Notes: generated from the letters alone by a model not told the origin. Shown: positions 1 to 8,256, counted from the stretch's first letter. The stretch is DNA of 64,000 nt from CAZDVQ01 sp964508975 (GCA_964508975.1 CAZDVQ010000015.1:16718-80717), one strand, 5' to 3'. Translations and numbers: made by a program.

Positions 1-291
1 AATTTCATCTAAGCTTAGCTGTACCCCACCCTCCGGGAATATTTTCCGGTAAAACAGCCTAGAATCTTCCGATAAGCTTGCCACTTCCACCTCAATGTTT
101 TTCAGGATTTCGAGCATCACGTTGACCCGGCCTTCAATATCAAAAAAACGGTTCACCACCACTACCTTGCGGTGCTCCACAATGCAATATCCCGATTGGA
201 AATGCCCTTTTTCATACCGAACGGCATAGCCCAAATCCTCGAAGATCTGCTCCAGTTTTTTCTTGTTGGCCGGAGTGGCTTTTATGTTCAT
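1..291 (-). CDS. Conserved small hypothetical protein, 3' end outside window
   Basis: An open frame runs leftward from an ATG at 291 for 97 codons and reaches the window edge without a stop, so the C-terminus is missing. The protein starts MNIKATPANKKKLEQIFEDL and has alternating charged and hydrophobic residues typical of a small soluble alpha/beta protein. No signal peptide or membrane segment is seen. It is transcribed away from the barrel gene at 451, with about 160 bases between the two. I do not recognise a named family, and the function is unknown. Continuous coding over the whole stretch with normal amino-acid composition makes a real gene likely. Confidence 0.75.
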   Translation of the reverse strand, partial: MNIKATPANKKKLEQIFEDLGYAVRYEKGHFQSGYCIVEHRKVVVVNRFFDIEGRVNVMLEILKNIEVEVASLSEDSRLFYRKIFPEGGVQLSLDEI

Positions 292-324
292 GCGATTAAA
301 ACTTTCTGGTGTCTATTTGCTTTT

Positions 325-332
325 TACCTTTG
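325..332 (+). promoter_or_regulatory. Possible TAnnTTTG promoter box
   Basis: TACCTTTG matches the Bacteroidota -7 box. It would give a leader of about 110 bases before the barrel gene at 451. No well-spaced -33 TTTG is seen. Confidence 0.3.
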
Positions 333-450
333 GGGAATGCAATACTACGATAAAATGCTAAAATTTGCAGAAGTTTGCACAAATTTAAGTACTACGCTAA
401 CGCTTTCACTCCACAAGCGTTTCTACATTACAAGCTAAAATCAATATACC

Positions 451-1089
451 ATGAAAAAAATTTGGATAGCCTCCTGGCTTATAATCACGGCCTTAAGCAC
501 CATGCAAGCACAGCAAAAAGAACAATGGCCTAGGTTTAAAGCCGCTATCATCGCCGGCATGAACCTCTCTCAAGTAGATGGCGACGACAAGGCGGGCTAC
601 CGCAAAATTGGCCTCAACACAGGTATACAAGGCATCGTGGTGTTGCACCCCCGTTGGGAGTTAAGCCTCGACATGCTCCTGAGCCAACGCGGTAGCAACA
701 GCAACGTTGACCTTGCCGGGAACACCCTCTTCTGGCACTTCAATTACGTGGAAGTGCCCGTGATGATTAGCTTCCTCGACTGGAAACAGCTCGACAAGAA
801 AAACAGGCCCTACATGAAGGTAAAAGCTAGTTTCGGCTTTTCGTATGCCCGACTTTTAGGCGGTTTCATGGAGCAACCCAAGGGGAATCGTCTTGCTGAT
901 GACATTTTCCTCGACAAATACCGCCCCAACGATTTTTCAGTCGTGCTCGGTGCAGGTATTTTCTTTACCCGCAACATTGGCATGGACATCCGTTGGAGTA
1001 ATTCTATGACATCCATTATTAACGACCCAATTTTATCGGGAGGCGAATGGCACCGCATGATTACGGCCCGGGGGATTTATATGTTCTAG
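451..1089 (+). CDS. Outer-membrane beta-barrel protein (PorT-like family)
   Basis: A 212-residue protein with a clear signal peptide (MKKIWIASWLIITALSTMQA, cut before Q). Amphipathic strands follow, and the chain ends in Phe (GIYMF), the usual C-terminal signal of outer-membrane barrels. The pattern fits the small barrel family common in Bacteroidota (PF13568-like, PorT-type). Ligand and role cannot be told from the sequence. Its 3' end overlaps the 3' end of the convergent pentapeptide-repeat gene by 29 bases, so the two transcripts would be antisense to each other at their ends. Confidence 0.8.
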   Translation: MKKIWIASWLIITALSTMQAQQKEQWPRFKAAIIAGMNLSQVDGDDKAGYRKIGLNTGIQGIVVLHPRWELSLDMLLSQRGSNSNVDLAGNTLFWHFNYVEVPVMISFLDWKQLDKKNRPYMKVKASFGFSYARLLGGFMEQPKGNRLADDIFLDKYRPNDFSVVLGAGIFFTRNIGMDIRWSNSMTSIINDPILSGGEWHRMITARGIYMF

Positions 1090-2146
1090 CGTAAACCCCA
1101 GCTAAATCTTGGATTATCGCCGCAAAATCGGCCTCTGCGTCTACTATTTTATCGGGTAGTAGGCGGAGCAGTTCCTCGTTGCTACCATCAAAGCTAATAT
1201 CGTGGAAATAGGGGTTCTTGCGTTTAAGGTCTTTTAGCATGCTATAAGGCGCCTTATCGTGATACACAATCACGGGCTTGGCAAAATTGGTCAAAATCGC
1301 GTGGAGCTCCTGCGGTACTGACAAGCCCGACAAATCGGCCACCACCATTTTCGATAAGCCGCTCAGCGTCACGATTGTCTCAGTATAATCCAGGCTGGCA
1401 GGCCGGTCAAAGTCAAAAATCATCGGCAGATAATTTTGGCTGCTGAACCAGTCGCGTAGTTGGTACAGGCGTTCTAGCCCGCCTTCCTTAAATTTACCCA
1501 ACAGCAGCACGCCCTTGCCATTCAAAATGTTCAAGGTATCGCGCATTTTCTTATGGTTGCTCAAGTAGTAAATGAATTGGGCCAACTCAATATTATCAAC
1601 CGATTGAGGCACCCTGCCCGCAGCCAGGATATCGGAGTACAAATCGCAGGTTTTCTCAATGACCAGGTTCGATTGGACCGATTGCTCCCCAACGCTCAAG
1701 TCCCAAGATGAAATGCCGTAAACCACTGTATCCCTAATTTCCTTGACATGGAAATACGCCCCCGACAAATTCACCCGGTTCAGGTTGCAATTCATAAAGG
1801 TAGCCCCTTCAAAATTGGCCCCGGTAAGAATCGTCTTGTTAAACTTGGTATTCACAAAGGTACAATGCCTGAAATTAGCCCTGCTAAAGTCGCCATCGTC
1901 AAAATATACCGTGTCAAAAGTAGCGCCTTCAAAGTTTATGGCCTCGGCAAAAGCACCTATAATAGACACGCCATGTAGGTCAATTCGGCTAAAATTATAG
2001 CCATTTTCGCCTTTATAAAAGCCTTTGTACCAGTTTGGTGTTATAATGCTGTAAATCTTATCGTTGACATAACTAACCGAGGCCGGGTTCTCCCCTAGCC
2101 ACTCGGTCCAGTTCAGCGCCGGGCTTGGTTCATCTTGTTTCATCAT
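1061..2146 (-). CDS. Pentapeptide-repeat protein with C-terminal Rossmann-like domain
   Basis: A 361-residue cytoplasmic protein without signal peptide. Residues about 55-130 form a run of A(D/N)(L/F)xx-type repeats (for example INFEGATF, ANFRHCTF, ANFEGATF, VNLSGAYF), which fold as a right-handed quadrilateral helix. From about residue 205 a separate alpha/beta domain begins at GKGVLLLGKF and contains FDFDRPASLDYTETI and VVADLSG. Its alternating hydrophobic strands look like a nucleotide-binding or TIR-like Rossmann fold; the fold is inferred, the repeats are directly visible. I recall the same domain pair in cyanobacterial and Bacteroidota proteins of unknown function. It overlaps the convergent barrel gene by 29 bases. 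Confidence 0.8.
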   Translation of the reverse strand: MMKQDEPSPALNWTEWLGENPASVSYVNDKIYSIITPNWYKGFYKGENGYNFSRIDLHGVSIIGAFAEAINFEGATFDTVYFDDGDFSRANFRHCTFVNTKFNKTILTGANFEGATFMNCNLNRVNLSGAYFHVKEIRDTVVYGISSWDLSVGEQSVQSNLVIEKTCDLYSDILAAGRVPQSVDNIELAQFIYYLSNHKKMRDTLNILNGKGVLLLGKFKEGGLERLYQLRDWFSSQNYLPMIFDFDRPASLDYTETIVTLSGLSKMVVADLSGLSVPQELHAILTNFAKPVIVYHDKAPYSMLKDLKRKNPYFHDISFDGSNEELLRLLPDKIVDAEADFAAIIQDLAGVYARTYKSPGP

Positions 2147-2215
2147 ATATACAGGTTCATTTCTTCATCGGGCAAGGCAAATATAAGCCAAAACGCGGTA
2201 TAGCGTTTATATTCT

Positions 2216-2365
2216 TTTTTGGGGCCTGCGTCTCCCGATGGTCGCCGCCGCTACGTTGCGCGGTTCGCGCAGTCGCTACGCTCCTTTGCGGAGCCCTTCG
2301 GGGTTCGCTGTCGCTCGGCCCCTTCGGGTCTGGCCCTGCGGGCCACCGCTCCACATCGCTAGGCC
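2216..2365 (+). repeat. GHR repeat, subfamily A (copy 1)
   Basis: Starts TTTTTGGGGCC and holds the family core CGCTACG, TTCGCTGTCGCTCGG and a perfect TGGCCC-tgc-GGGCCA hairpin, ending CACCGCTCCACATCGCTAGG. It forms an inverted pair with copy 2. Confidence 0.85.
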
Positions 2366-2414
2366 ATTGGATAGTTATGAGCGCAGAGGGCTGAGAGCAG
2401 AGTGGGTAAAAGTC

Positions 2415-2462
2415 ATCCACACATCCCCATATCCTAAAATCCACACATCCCCACATCCTCAA
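2415..2462 (+). repeat. Tandem 24-bp direct repeat, two units
   Basis: Two adjacent 24-base units beginning ATCCACACATCCCCA and differing at two positions. They lie between GHR copies 1 and 2. No coding is seen here. Confidence 0.8.
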
Positions 2463-2490
2463 ATCACGAGGCAGCTGTGCTGCCGAGCAA

Positions 2491-2598
2491 GCGCCAGGTG
2501 CCCGGAGGGTGCCGCCAAAGGCGGCAGCGCGAAGCGCCAAGCGAACAGCGCGCCCGTAGGGGACCGACGGCGCAAAGCGCCGGGGCGCCCAAAAAAAA
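2491..2598 (-). repeat. GHR repeat, subfamily B (copy 2)
   Basis: Begins GCGCCAGGTGCCCGG and ends with hairpin CGGCGC-aaa-GCGCCG followed by GGGCGCCCAAAA. The GGGCG end lies only 15 bases upstream of the promoter box of the TonB receptor. Confidence 0.85.
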
Positions 2599-2612
2599 TC
2601 CAAACATACGCT

Positions 2613-2620
2613 TACCTTTG
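2613..2620 (+). promoter_or_regulatory. Promoter -7 box for TonB receptor
   Basis: TACCTTTG 26 bases before the start codon at 2647 matches the Bacteroidota -7 consensus. The -33 region coincides with the end of GHR copy 2. Confidence 0.6.
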
Positions 2621-2646
2621 CGGCACAAAACAAATATCGTAACCCT

Positions 2647-4470
2647 ATGATTCGCTATTTTTTCGTTGTTTTTCTATGTGTATCTAGCCTGGCTTCCGCA
2701 CAGGTAAACTTGGCCGAGCCCGTGGCCATCGACTCTATTACCGTGAGTACCAACCGGATAGAACTTCCTTTTTCGGATAATTCAAGGAGTATCCAAATTA
2801 TCACGAAGGAGCAACTGGCCCAAGCGCCCGTTATCAGCATCGCGCAGGCCCTGCAATACGCCGCAGGGGTAGATGTGCGCCAACGTGGCGTGCACGGCGT
2901 GCAATCTGACATTAGTATTCGCGGTGGTACTTTTGACCAAGTACTTATCCTGATTAACGGTGTCAAGGTGATTGACCCGCAAACAGGGCACCACCTTATG
3001 AACTTACCCATTGATATTCAACAAGTTGAGCGCATTGAAATCCTGAAAGGGCCCGGGGCTAGGATTCAAGGCCAAAATGCTTTTGCCGGGGCTATCAACA
3101 TTATTACCAAGGTGCCCGATGAATTATTTTTACAAGCGGGCTTACAACTGGGCGAAAACGGCCTGTACGGCGTGCGTTTAACCACGGCGCTGCCCGGTAA
3201 AGTGTGGAAAAACATGCTCTCGTTCTCGCACGATGCATCCAAAGGATACCGCCACAATACGGATTACCGCATTACCAACGCCTTTTACCAGTCGGAAATC
3301 AAGTTGGGTAAATCGAGCCTGGGCATTGATGCTGGTTATACTGCCCGCACCTTCGGGGCCAATGGTTTTTATGCCAGCCCTGCCTTTACCGAGCAGTTTG
3401 AGATGACCCAAACCAGCCTGATTGCGCTGCGCTATCGCGCCGTGGCGGGCAATTGGCTCTTAAAACCCAACCTGTACTGGCGCCGCAACCGCGACGAGTA
3501 TATTTTTATCCGCAGCAACCCGGATGTATACCGTAATGTACACGTGAGCCAGAACATGGGTGCCGAGCTTCATGCCTCGTACCAATCCAAACTGGGTTAT
3601 ACCGGGCTTGGCCTAGAAGGTAACTACGTGAGCCTGAGCAGTAATAACCTGGGCGAGCGCAAACGCTTTACCACTACCGCCTTTGCCGAACATCGCTTTA
3701 GCCTCTTGAACCAAAGCTTGGACATTACACCTGGTGTAGCCTTGAATTATTACTCGGACTTTGGCTTTAGGGCCTTCCCCGGCATTGACCTGGGCTATCG
3801 ATTTAACCCTCGCTTAAAAACATTCATGAACGTGGGCTATACCTACCGCATACCAACGTACACCGATTTATACTACCAAGACGCCGCTAATATTGGCAAC
3901 GCCGACTTGAAGCCAGAGTCGGCCTTAACTGCCGAGTGGGGCCTGAAGTATCAAACCCGGGTACTATCGGCACAAATGGCGGTTTTCCGCCGCGATGGGC
4001 AAGATGCTATCGACTGGGTGAAAGACTCATTGAACGCCCCTTGGCAACCGCAAAACTTTTCGCGGGTGGTGATGAACGGCGCAGAGTTTGTAGGTCAAGT
4101 GAACTTCAAAGCCCTTGACATCCCCGTTTTGCGTACCCTCGACTTGAATTATACCTTCCTGAACGGGGCCATCAAAAACCAAGAAACCGCCTTGTCGCGT
4201 TATGCACTCGACAACCTGAGGCATCAACTCACAGCCGGATTAGACCTGCAATTGTGGAAAAACTTATGGCTGAACAACCGCGTGCGCTATTGCGACCGCG
4301 TGAACCTGGATGATTACATGCTCTGGGATGCCAAACTCATGTGGCGCTCAAAATGGCTGCAAGTATTTGTAAACGCCAGCAACGTGCTGGGCACGCAATA
4401 CACCGAAACCAACTTGGTTCCCATGCCAGGACGCTGGATTACGGCAGGTATAACGTTGAAAGGATTCTAA
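2647..4470 (+). CDS. TonB-dependent outer-membrane receptor (BtuB-like size)
   Basis: A 607-residue precursor with signal peptide (MIRYFFVVFLCVSSLASA). A plug domain follows at residues about 35-150 (SIQIITKEQL, VDVRQRG, SIRGGTFDQV, VERIEILKGPG, INIITK). The rest is a beta-barrel ending GRWITAGITLKGF with a terminal Phe. There is no N-terminal carboxypeptidase-regulatory domain and no SusD partner nearby, so it looks like a metal-chelate or cobalamin-type transporter rather than a SusC. No cobalamin riboswitch is evident upstream, so the substrate stays open. Its promoter directly abuts a GHR repeat, and an inverted-repeat element starts two bases after its stop. Confidence 0.9.
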   Translation: MIRYFFVVFLCVSSLASAQVNLAEPVAIDSITVSTNRIELPFSDNSRSIQIITKEQLAQAPVISIAQALQYAAGVDVRQRGVHGVQSDISIRGGTFDQVLILINGVKVIDPQTGHHLMNLPIDIQQVERIEILKGPGARIQGQNAFAGAINIITKVPDELFLQAGLQLGENGLYGVRLTTALPGKVWKNMLSFSHDASKGYRHNTDYRITNAFYQSEIKLGKSSLGIDAGYTARTFGANGFYASPAFTEQFEMTQTSLIALRYRAVAGNWLLKPNLYWRRNRDEYIFIRSNPDVYRNVHVSQNMGAELHASYQSKLGYTGLGLEGNYVSLSSNNLGERKRFTTTAFAEHRFSLLNQSLDITPGVALNYYSDFGFRAFPGIDLGYRFNPRLKTFMNVGYTYRIPTYTDLYYQDAANIGNADLKPESALTAEWGLKYQTRVLSAQMAVFRRDGQDAIDWVKDSLNAPWQPQNFSRVVMNGAEFVGQVNFKALDIPVLRTLDLNYTFLNGAIKNQETALSRYALDNLRHQLTAGLDLQLWKNLWLNNRVRYCDRVNLDDYMLWDAKLMWRSKWLQVFVNASNVLGTQYTETNLVPMPGRWITAGITLKGF

Positions 4471-4472
4471 TT

Positions 4473-4634
4473 AGAGTATGTTTGGACTTTAGCTTCCGGC
4501 GAAAAACGGCTCTTTTCGGATGATTTTTGCTTTAAAAAATAGTTACGTAGCCCCACTATGCGCCCATTTTTTAAAGCAAGCTCATCAAAAAACAGCTCGT
4601 TTTTCCCTCGAAACCCAAAATCCAAACATACTCT
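4473..4634. mobile_element. MITE-like 162-bp terminal-inverted-repeat element
   Basis: The ends are exact inverted repeats of 14 bases: AGAGTATGTTTGGA at 4473 and TCCAAACATACTCT ending at 4634. Inside, 4504-4540 pairs imperfectly with 4564-4600 (GAAAAACGGCTC and TTGCTTTAAAAAA against their complements). The whole element can therefore fold into one long hairpin around a short loop near 4545-4560. No reading frame is present. It begins two bases after the receptor stop codon. Confidence 0.6.
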
Positions 4635-4699
4635 TACTGATTTTTGTACGAAAACATGAACTTATTTAGATTCAGTACATTTAAGTAGCGAACAATACA

Positions 4700-4707
4700 T
4701 ACCTTTG
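4700..4707 (+). promoter_or_regulatory. Promoter -7 box for the ferredoxin operon
   Basis: TACCTTTG followed by GCGCG. Transcription would start near 4714, which argues for the ATG at 4731 rather than the one at 4716. Confidence 0.65.
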
Positions 4708-4730
4708 CGCGAGCAATGAACCCCAACCCC

Positions 4731-5069
4731 ATGGCAACGATTACATTTCATTTTGAAGATACTAGTATTCCCAGTAAAACCGTAGAGACGGAAGCAGGCT
4801 TATCTATCCTGGAAGTGACAGAAGAGCATGACGTACACTTAAACCACAACTGTGGTGGCGTATGTGCTTGCAGTACCTGCCACCTTTACGTGGAGAAAGG
4901 CGATGAGCACCTGGAAGAAATCAGCGAGAAAGAAGAAGACTTTATTGACCGAGCCATACGCCCCAGGCTTGAATCGCGTTTGGGCTGCCAGTGTATCATC
5001 CTCGACGATGATGCACAAATCGTGGTAACTATACCAGACCAACGTCAAATCATCGGGCACGAACACTAA
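4731..5069 (+). CDS. fdx: 2Fe-2S ferredoxin (adrenodoxin/ISC type)
   Basis: A 112-residue electron carrier that probably feeds electrons to Fe-S cluster assembly. The cluster ligands are visible as C-x5-C-x2-C in NCGGVCACSTCH plus the distal Cys in LGCQC. This is the spacing of vertebrate adrenodoxin and bacterial ISC ferredoxin. An upstream in-frame ATG at 4716 would add MNPNP, but it lies only about two bases from the predicted transcription start, and homologues begin at MATITF, so 4731 is chosen. iscX follows after 12 bases, and the pairing of the two supports an ISC role. Confidence 0.88.
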   Translation: MATITFHFEDTSIPSKTVETEAGLSILEVTEEHDVHLNHNCGGVCACSTCHLYVEKGDEHLEEISEKEEDFIDRAIRPRLESRLGCQCIILDDDAQIVVTIPDQRQIIGHEH

Positions 5070-5081
5070 ACCCCAAGCAAC

Positions 5082-5321
5082 ATGAACCTAGACGATCTAC
5101 CAATAAAATGGGCCGACCACGAAGATGTGGCCATGGGCTTATACGACAAATTTGGCGATGACTTCGACGAGTCGAAAATCTACCGCATCCGTTTCACCGA
5201 CCTACGCGACTGGGTTATGAGCATCCCCAACTTTGTAGGCACACCCGAAGAATGTACCGAAAGCCACCTGGAAATGATTCAGGCACAGTGGGTTTACGAA
5301 TGGCGCTCCAACAACAAATAG
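5082..5321 (+). CDS. iscX: Fe-S assembly protein IscX
   Basis: A 79-residue acidic protein of the IscX/YfhJ family. The diagnostic pattern IKWADHEDVAMGLYDKFGDD, followed by RFTDLRDWV and the C-terminal QAQWVYEW, aligns by eye with E. coli IscX (W-x-D...LYD, RFTDMHQW, WLDE). IscX binds IscS and modulates iron delivery in cluster assembly. It sits 12 bases after the ferredoxin and 9 bases before the KdsC-like gene. The other isc genes (iscS, iscU) are not in the window. Confidence 0.85.
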   Translation: MNLDDLPIKWADHEDVAMGLYDKFGDDFDESKIYRIRFTDLRDWVMSIPNFVGTPEECTESHLEMIQAQWVYEWRSNNK

Positions 5322-5330
5322 CCCCCAAGC

Positions 5331-5837
5331 ATGAATGCCCTAGAAAAATTTAAAGATATACGCACCTTCATCTTCGATGTAGATGGTGTGTTGACCGACT
5401 GTAGCTGCCACGTACTTGAAAATGGCCAGCTGCTGCGCCGCATCAACATGCGCGATACCTTTGCCATGAAGATGGCCTTGAAAAAAGGTTACCGCATCAT
5501 CATCATCACCGCTGGCCGTTCAGAAGGTATCAAAATCCGCCTCAGTGATTTGGGTGTACAAGAGATATTCTTGGGCCGCTTCGACAAGCTTGAGGTGATG
5601 GAAGACTTGGTGGCCGAAACAGGCCTCGACCTGGGCAGCACCTTGTACATGGGCGATGATTTACCCGATTATGAATGTATGCGTCGGGTACACTTACCCA
5701 CCTGCCCCGCCAACGCCGTCCGCGAAATCTTGGAACTCAGCCAATACGTTTCGCCTTATGAAGGCGGGCAAGGTTGCGCCAGGGATGTCATCGAAAAGGT
5801 GCTCAGCTTTAACGGGCACTGGGACTTTATAGACTAG
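5331..5837 (+). CDS. kdsC: HAD phosphatase, KdsC-like (KDO-8-phosphate phosphatase)
   Basis: A 168-residue capless HAD phosphatase. Motif I is FDVDGVLTDC, with the nucleophile and acid Asp pair. Motif II is IIITAGRSEG, and the motif III/IV region is MGDDLPDYECM. Length and motif order fit KdsC, which removes phosphate from 3-deoxy-D-manno-octulosonate 8-phosphate for lipopolysaccharide core synthesis. N-acylneuraminate cytidylyltransferase-linked phosphatases look alike, so the substrate is inferred. It lies within the tight ferredoxin-iscX-kdsC-prenyltransferase run (9 and 3 base gaps). Confidence 0.8.
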   Translation: MNALEKFKDIRTFIFDVDGVLTDCSCHVLENGQLLRRINMRDTFAMKMALKKGYRIIIITAGRSEGIKIRLSDLGVQEIFLGRFDKLEVMEDLVAETGLDLGSTLYMGDDLPDYECMRRVHLPTCPANAVREILELSQYVSPYEGGQGCARDVIEKVLSFNGHWDFID

Positions 5838-5840
5838 CGC

Positions 5841-6713
5841 ATGCTGGCCCACTTGGTCATATGGCTCAAGCTCATGCGTTGGCCCAATGTGCTGATGGCC
5901 GGGTTTACCCTCCTAGCCATCCGCTATGGCTTGTTCGAGCCATCGATAGATGAGCTTGGCACCTTCCGTTTCTTTAGTTTTTGCATGGCCATCTTATTGG
6001 TCATGGCGGCTGGCTATGTCATGAACGATATTGTTGACAGAAATATCGACGGGCTCAATAAACCACACAAAAGTTATATCCCCGAACCGATAAGTGTGGT
6101 ACAGGCCAAAACTGCTGTTGCTGTGCTCCTGTTACTCGCACTTGGCTTTGGTGCCCTTACGCAAAGCTTATATTATGTCATCAGCCTAACAGGCATAGCC
6201 TTGGCCCTATACTATTATGCCGCGAAACTAAAGTGTAGTGTGCTTTGGGGTAACTTATTGGTAGCTATTGTTTGTGCGCTGGGGCCAGCATTATACTATT
6301 TAATAGTGCCCGAATATTTACAAAGCCATAGTTTTGACCGGGAGCTTTTGAACCAATACATATTTTTTGCAGGTTTAAGCACCTTGTACCGCGAACAAGT
6401 GAAAGACCTACAGGACTACCCCGGCGATGCTCAACATGCCTGCAAAACCCTGCCCGTGGTAAAAGGCTTGTCTTATGCCAGGTGGGTAGCCTTGGCCAGC
6501 GGTGCGTTACTACTTTTGCTCTGTCATGTTTGGATCTGGCAGATTATGGATACCCTCGGGCAACTAAAAGAGGCATTGGCTGTTTTGTTGTTGGTACCAA
6601 GCGGCATATTATCGGTTTACTACTTATACCGTGGCAAGGCCGATGATTATGCCTTATCGAGTAAACTGGTCAAAGCATTGATGTTTGGCGGAATAATACT
6701 ACTTTTGATTTGA
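5841..6713 (+). CDS. UbiA-family membrane prenyltransferase
   Basis: A 290-residue integral membrane protein with about eight or nine hydrophobic segments. The two Asp-rich motifs of the UbiA superfamily are present: NDIVDRNIDGLNKP near residue 61 and REQVKDLQDYPGDA near residue 185, followed by KTLPVVKG. Such proteins attach a prenyl chain to an aromatic, sugar or glycerol acceptor. Bacteroidota members beside kdsC are often labelled geranylgeranylglycerol-phosphate geranylgeranyltransferase, but the acceptor cannot be read here. The start is 3 bases after the kdsC stop. Its TGA overlaps the next ATG (TGATG), implying translational coupling. Confidence 0.8.
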   Translation: MLAHLVIWLKLMRWPNVLMAGFTLLAIRYGLFEPSIDELGTFRFFSFCMAILLVMAAGYVMNDIVDRNIDGLNKPHKSYIPEPISVVQAKTAVAVLLLLALGFGALTQSLYYVISLTGIALALYYYAAKLKCSVLWGNLLVAIVCALGPALYYLIVPEYLQSHSFDRELLNQYIFFAGLSTLYREQVKDLQDYPGDAQHACKTLPVVKGLSYARWVALASGALLLLLCHVWIWQIMDTLGQLKEALAVLLLVPSGILSVYYLYRGKADDYALSSKLVKALMFGGIILLLI

Positions 6714-7462
6714 TGAAAAATAGCCTGAAGGTAAAAACAGAGCTCAACACACTTGAGCTCATCGAAAGGGGGCCCCGGAAACGGCGTTCAAACCCATACC
6801 TCTGGGTTATCCACTACAAAATAGACGCGGAGAGCATCACGGTGTCGGAGCGTTTTAAAATCATGGGCCAGGCTAAGTTCCATTTTACCCAGGGTAGCCT
6901 AGGTAATTTAGGCATTAGCGCTTTAGAAGGCGAGGGAAAAATAAATATCCCGCCGCATCTCGGGCACTGGTCGGCGCAGCTTGACGACATGCCACTACCC
7001 TTTTTTAACTATAAGGTCCCTGCTTTCTTGGGCATCATTACCGTGCTGATGGAAAACAACGGCGTGAGTGAACAAGGCGTAGAGGCTGGCCACAAGCGTT
7101 TCAACGAGTACATTGAAACACAAGTCAACGAGCAATTAGCGGCATTTGATGTATACGAACTAGATGTACTTGACGTTGAAAACTCGCTCAAGGCCGTGAT
7201 GCGCCGAAAAGCGATGGCCTTTGAAACCGAAGTTTACCGGGCGGTAGGATCAGCGGTGTTCAAGGGACAAAATATTTTGCAAAACTTTAAAACGTTGATT
7301 GACCGCGACGAAATGATTGGTTTTGAAATTTGGAATTTTACGAGCGCAGAGCTACGAAAAACCGATAAGCCTTTGGCATTCAGTCAATTGTTCAAGCACC
7401 CAAAGTATGGTCAATGGGAAATTACCGGAACCGTACAGGTAGACCAAACGACAAAGGCATAA
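6713..7462 (+). CDS. Hypothetical protein coupled to the prenyltransferase
   Basis: A 249-residue soluble protein with no signal peptide or membrane span. An ATG at 6713 shares one base with the preceding stop, giving tight coupling; the TTG just before it is less likely. It is rich in charged residues. The middle (about 120-190) is predicted helical (EAGHKRFNEYIETQVNEQL), while the N- and C-terminal thirds look like beta-strands. I do not recognise the family. Its place at the end of the fdx-iscX-kdsC-ubiA run suggests co-transcription but says little about function. Confidence 0.75.
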   Translation: MKNSLKVKTELNTLELIERGPRKRRSNPYLWVIHYKIDAESITVSERFKIMGQAKFHFTQGSLGNLGISALEGEGKINIPPHLGHWSAQLDDMPLPFFNYKVPAFLGIITVLMENNGVSEQGVEAGHKRFNEYIETQVNEQLAAFDVYELDVLDVENSLKAVMRRKAMAFETEVYRAVGSAVFKGQNILQNFKTLIDRDEMIGFEIWNFTSAELRKTDKPLAFSQLFKHPKYGQWEITGTVQVDQTTKA

Positions 7463-7515
7463 TTTTCGTTAATCCTGTAAAGCCAATCAAGCGACCACTT
7501 TAAAATACATACACG

Positions 7516-8196
7516 ATGAAACTGAAACAAATAATCTTGCTGTTGTTCTTGGCCTTGTTGACCAGCCAAACCTACAGCCAAAGAAGCGATGAACTACTCC
7601 CTGACGAGGACGTTGAAGCCAAACAAGATGCCCGCAAAGAGCAACGAGAAGCTAAACGTGACCCCAACCGCAAAAACTGGGCTCGCGAACGCTTGGTTTT
7701 GGGCGGGAACTTAAACCTTGGTTTTTTCCAAGGTTGGAACATCTCCGTGTCGCCACAGGCAGGGTATAAATTACACCGTAATTTTGTGCTGGGCCTCGCT
7801 ACCACCTATTCTTTTTCGAATATCATGTATGGTGGCGGTTATTCCGATAATTTACACCTCTTTGGTGGCGGCCCGTTCATGCGTTTCAGACCATTTGGCA
7901 AGAACCCTGGCAGCTTTGCCTCCTCCATTTTCGCCCAGGCTGAGTTTGAGTACCTCTGGGGCAGGGCTTTCCAGAAATTTAATGGTGAAACTACCCCATA
8001 CGATCCTATTAAATTTACGCCTTCCATGTTCATGGGACTAGGCTACACCGATAATTTTGATGCGGGCTTTGGTTACTATTTCACCGTTTCGTACAACCTG
8101 CTCTGGGTATCCAATACCAATCGTACCGGTACGGTGTATGGCTCGGCCTATGCCAGCCCGCTCGCCTTCCGAGCAGGCTTTACCTATAGTTTCTAG
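7516..8196 (+). CDS. Outer-membrane beta-barrel protein
   Basis: A 226-residue precursor with signal peptide MKLKQIILLLFLALLTSQTYS. A short charged linker follows (DARKEQREAKRDPNRK, about residues 37-53), then strands with Gly/aromatic alternation, ending FRAGFTYSF with a terminal Phe. This is an outer-membrane barrel of about ten strands, similar to other porin-family barrels of Bacteroidota. Ligand unknown. A 16-base-arm hairpin lies nine bases after the stop and may end the transcript or protect its 3' end. Confidence 0.78.
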   Translation: MKLKQIILLLFLALLTSQTYSQRSDELLPDEDVEAKQDARKEQREAKRDPNRKNWARERLVLGGNLNLGFFQGWNISVSPQAGYKLHRNFVLGLATTYSFSNIMYGGGYSDNLHLFGGGPFMRFRPFGKNPGSFASSIFAQAEFEYLWGRAFQKFNGETTPYDPIKFTPSMFMGLGYTDNFDAGFGYYFTVSYNLLWVSNTNRTGTVYGSAYASPLAFRAGFTYSF

Positions 8197-8204
8197 ATGT
8201 TTTA

Positions 8205-8256
8205 CTAATGTGCTGATTAACCCCGCATTGATAAGCAGGCTTAATCAGCACATTAG
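8205..8256. terminator. Perfect 16-bp inverted repeat after barrel gene
   Basis: CTAATGTGCTGATTAA at 8205-8220 is exactly complementary to 8241-8256, with a 20-base loop. No T-run follows, so it may be a transcript-end stabiliser or a bidirectional stop between convergent genes rather than a classical terminator. Confidence 0.55.

Noticed and set aside
2157..2642. Open reading frames on both strands between 2157 and 2642
   Set aside because: They are made of GHR repeat DNA and its spacer; Arg/Pro/Ala-rich translation, no start context, and both strands are open at once, as expected for GC-rich repeats.
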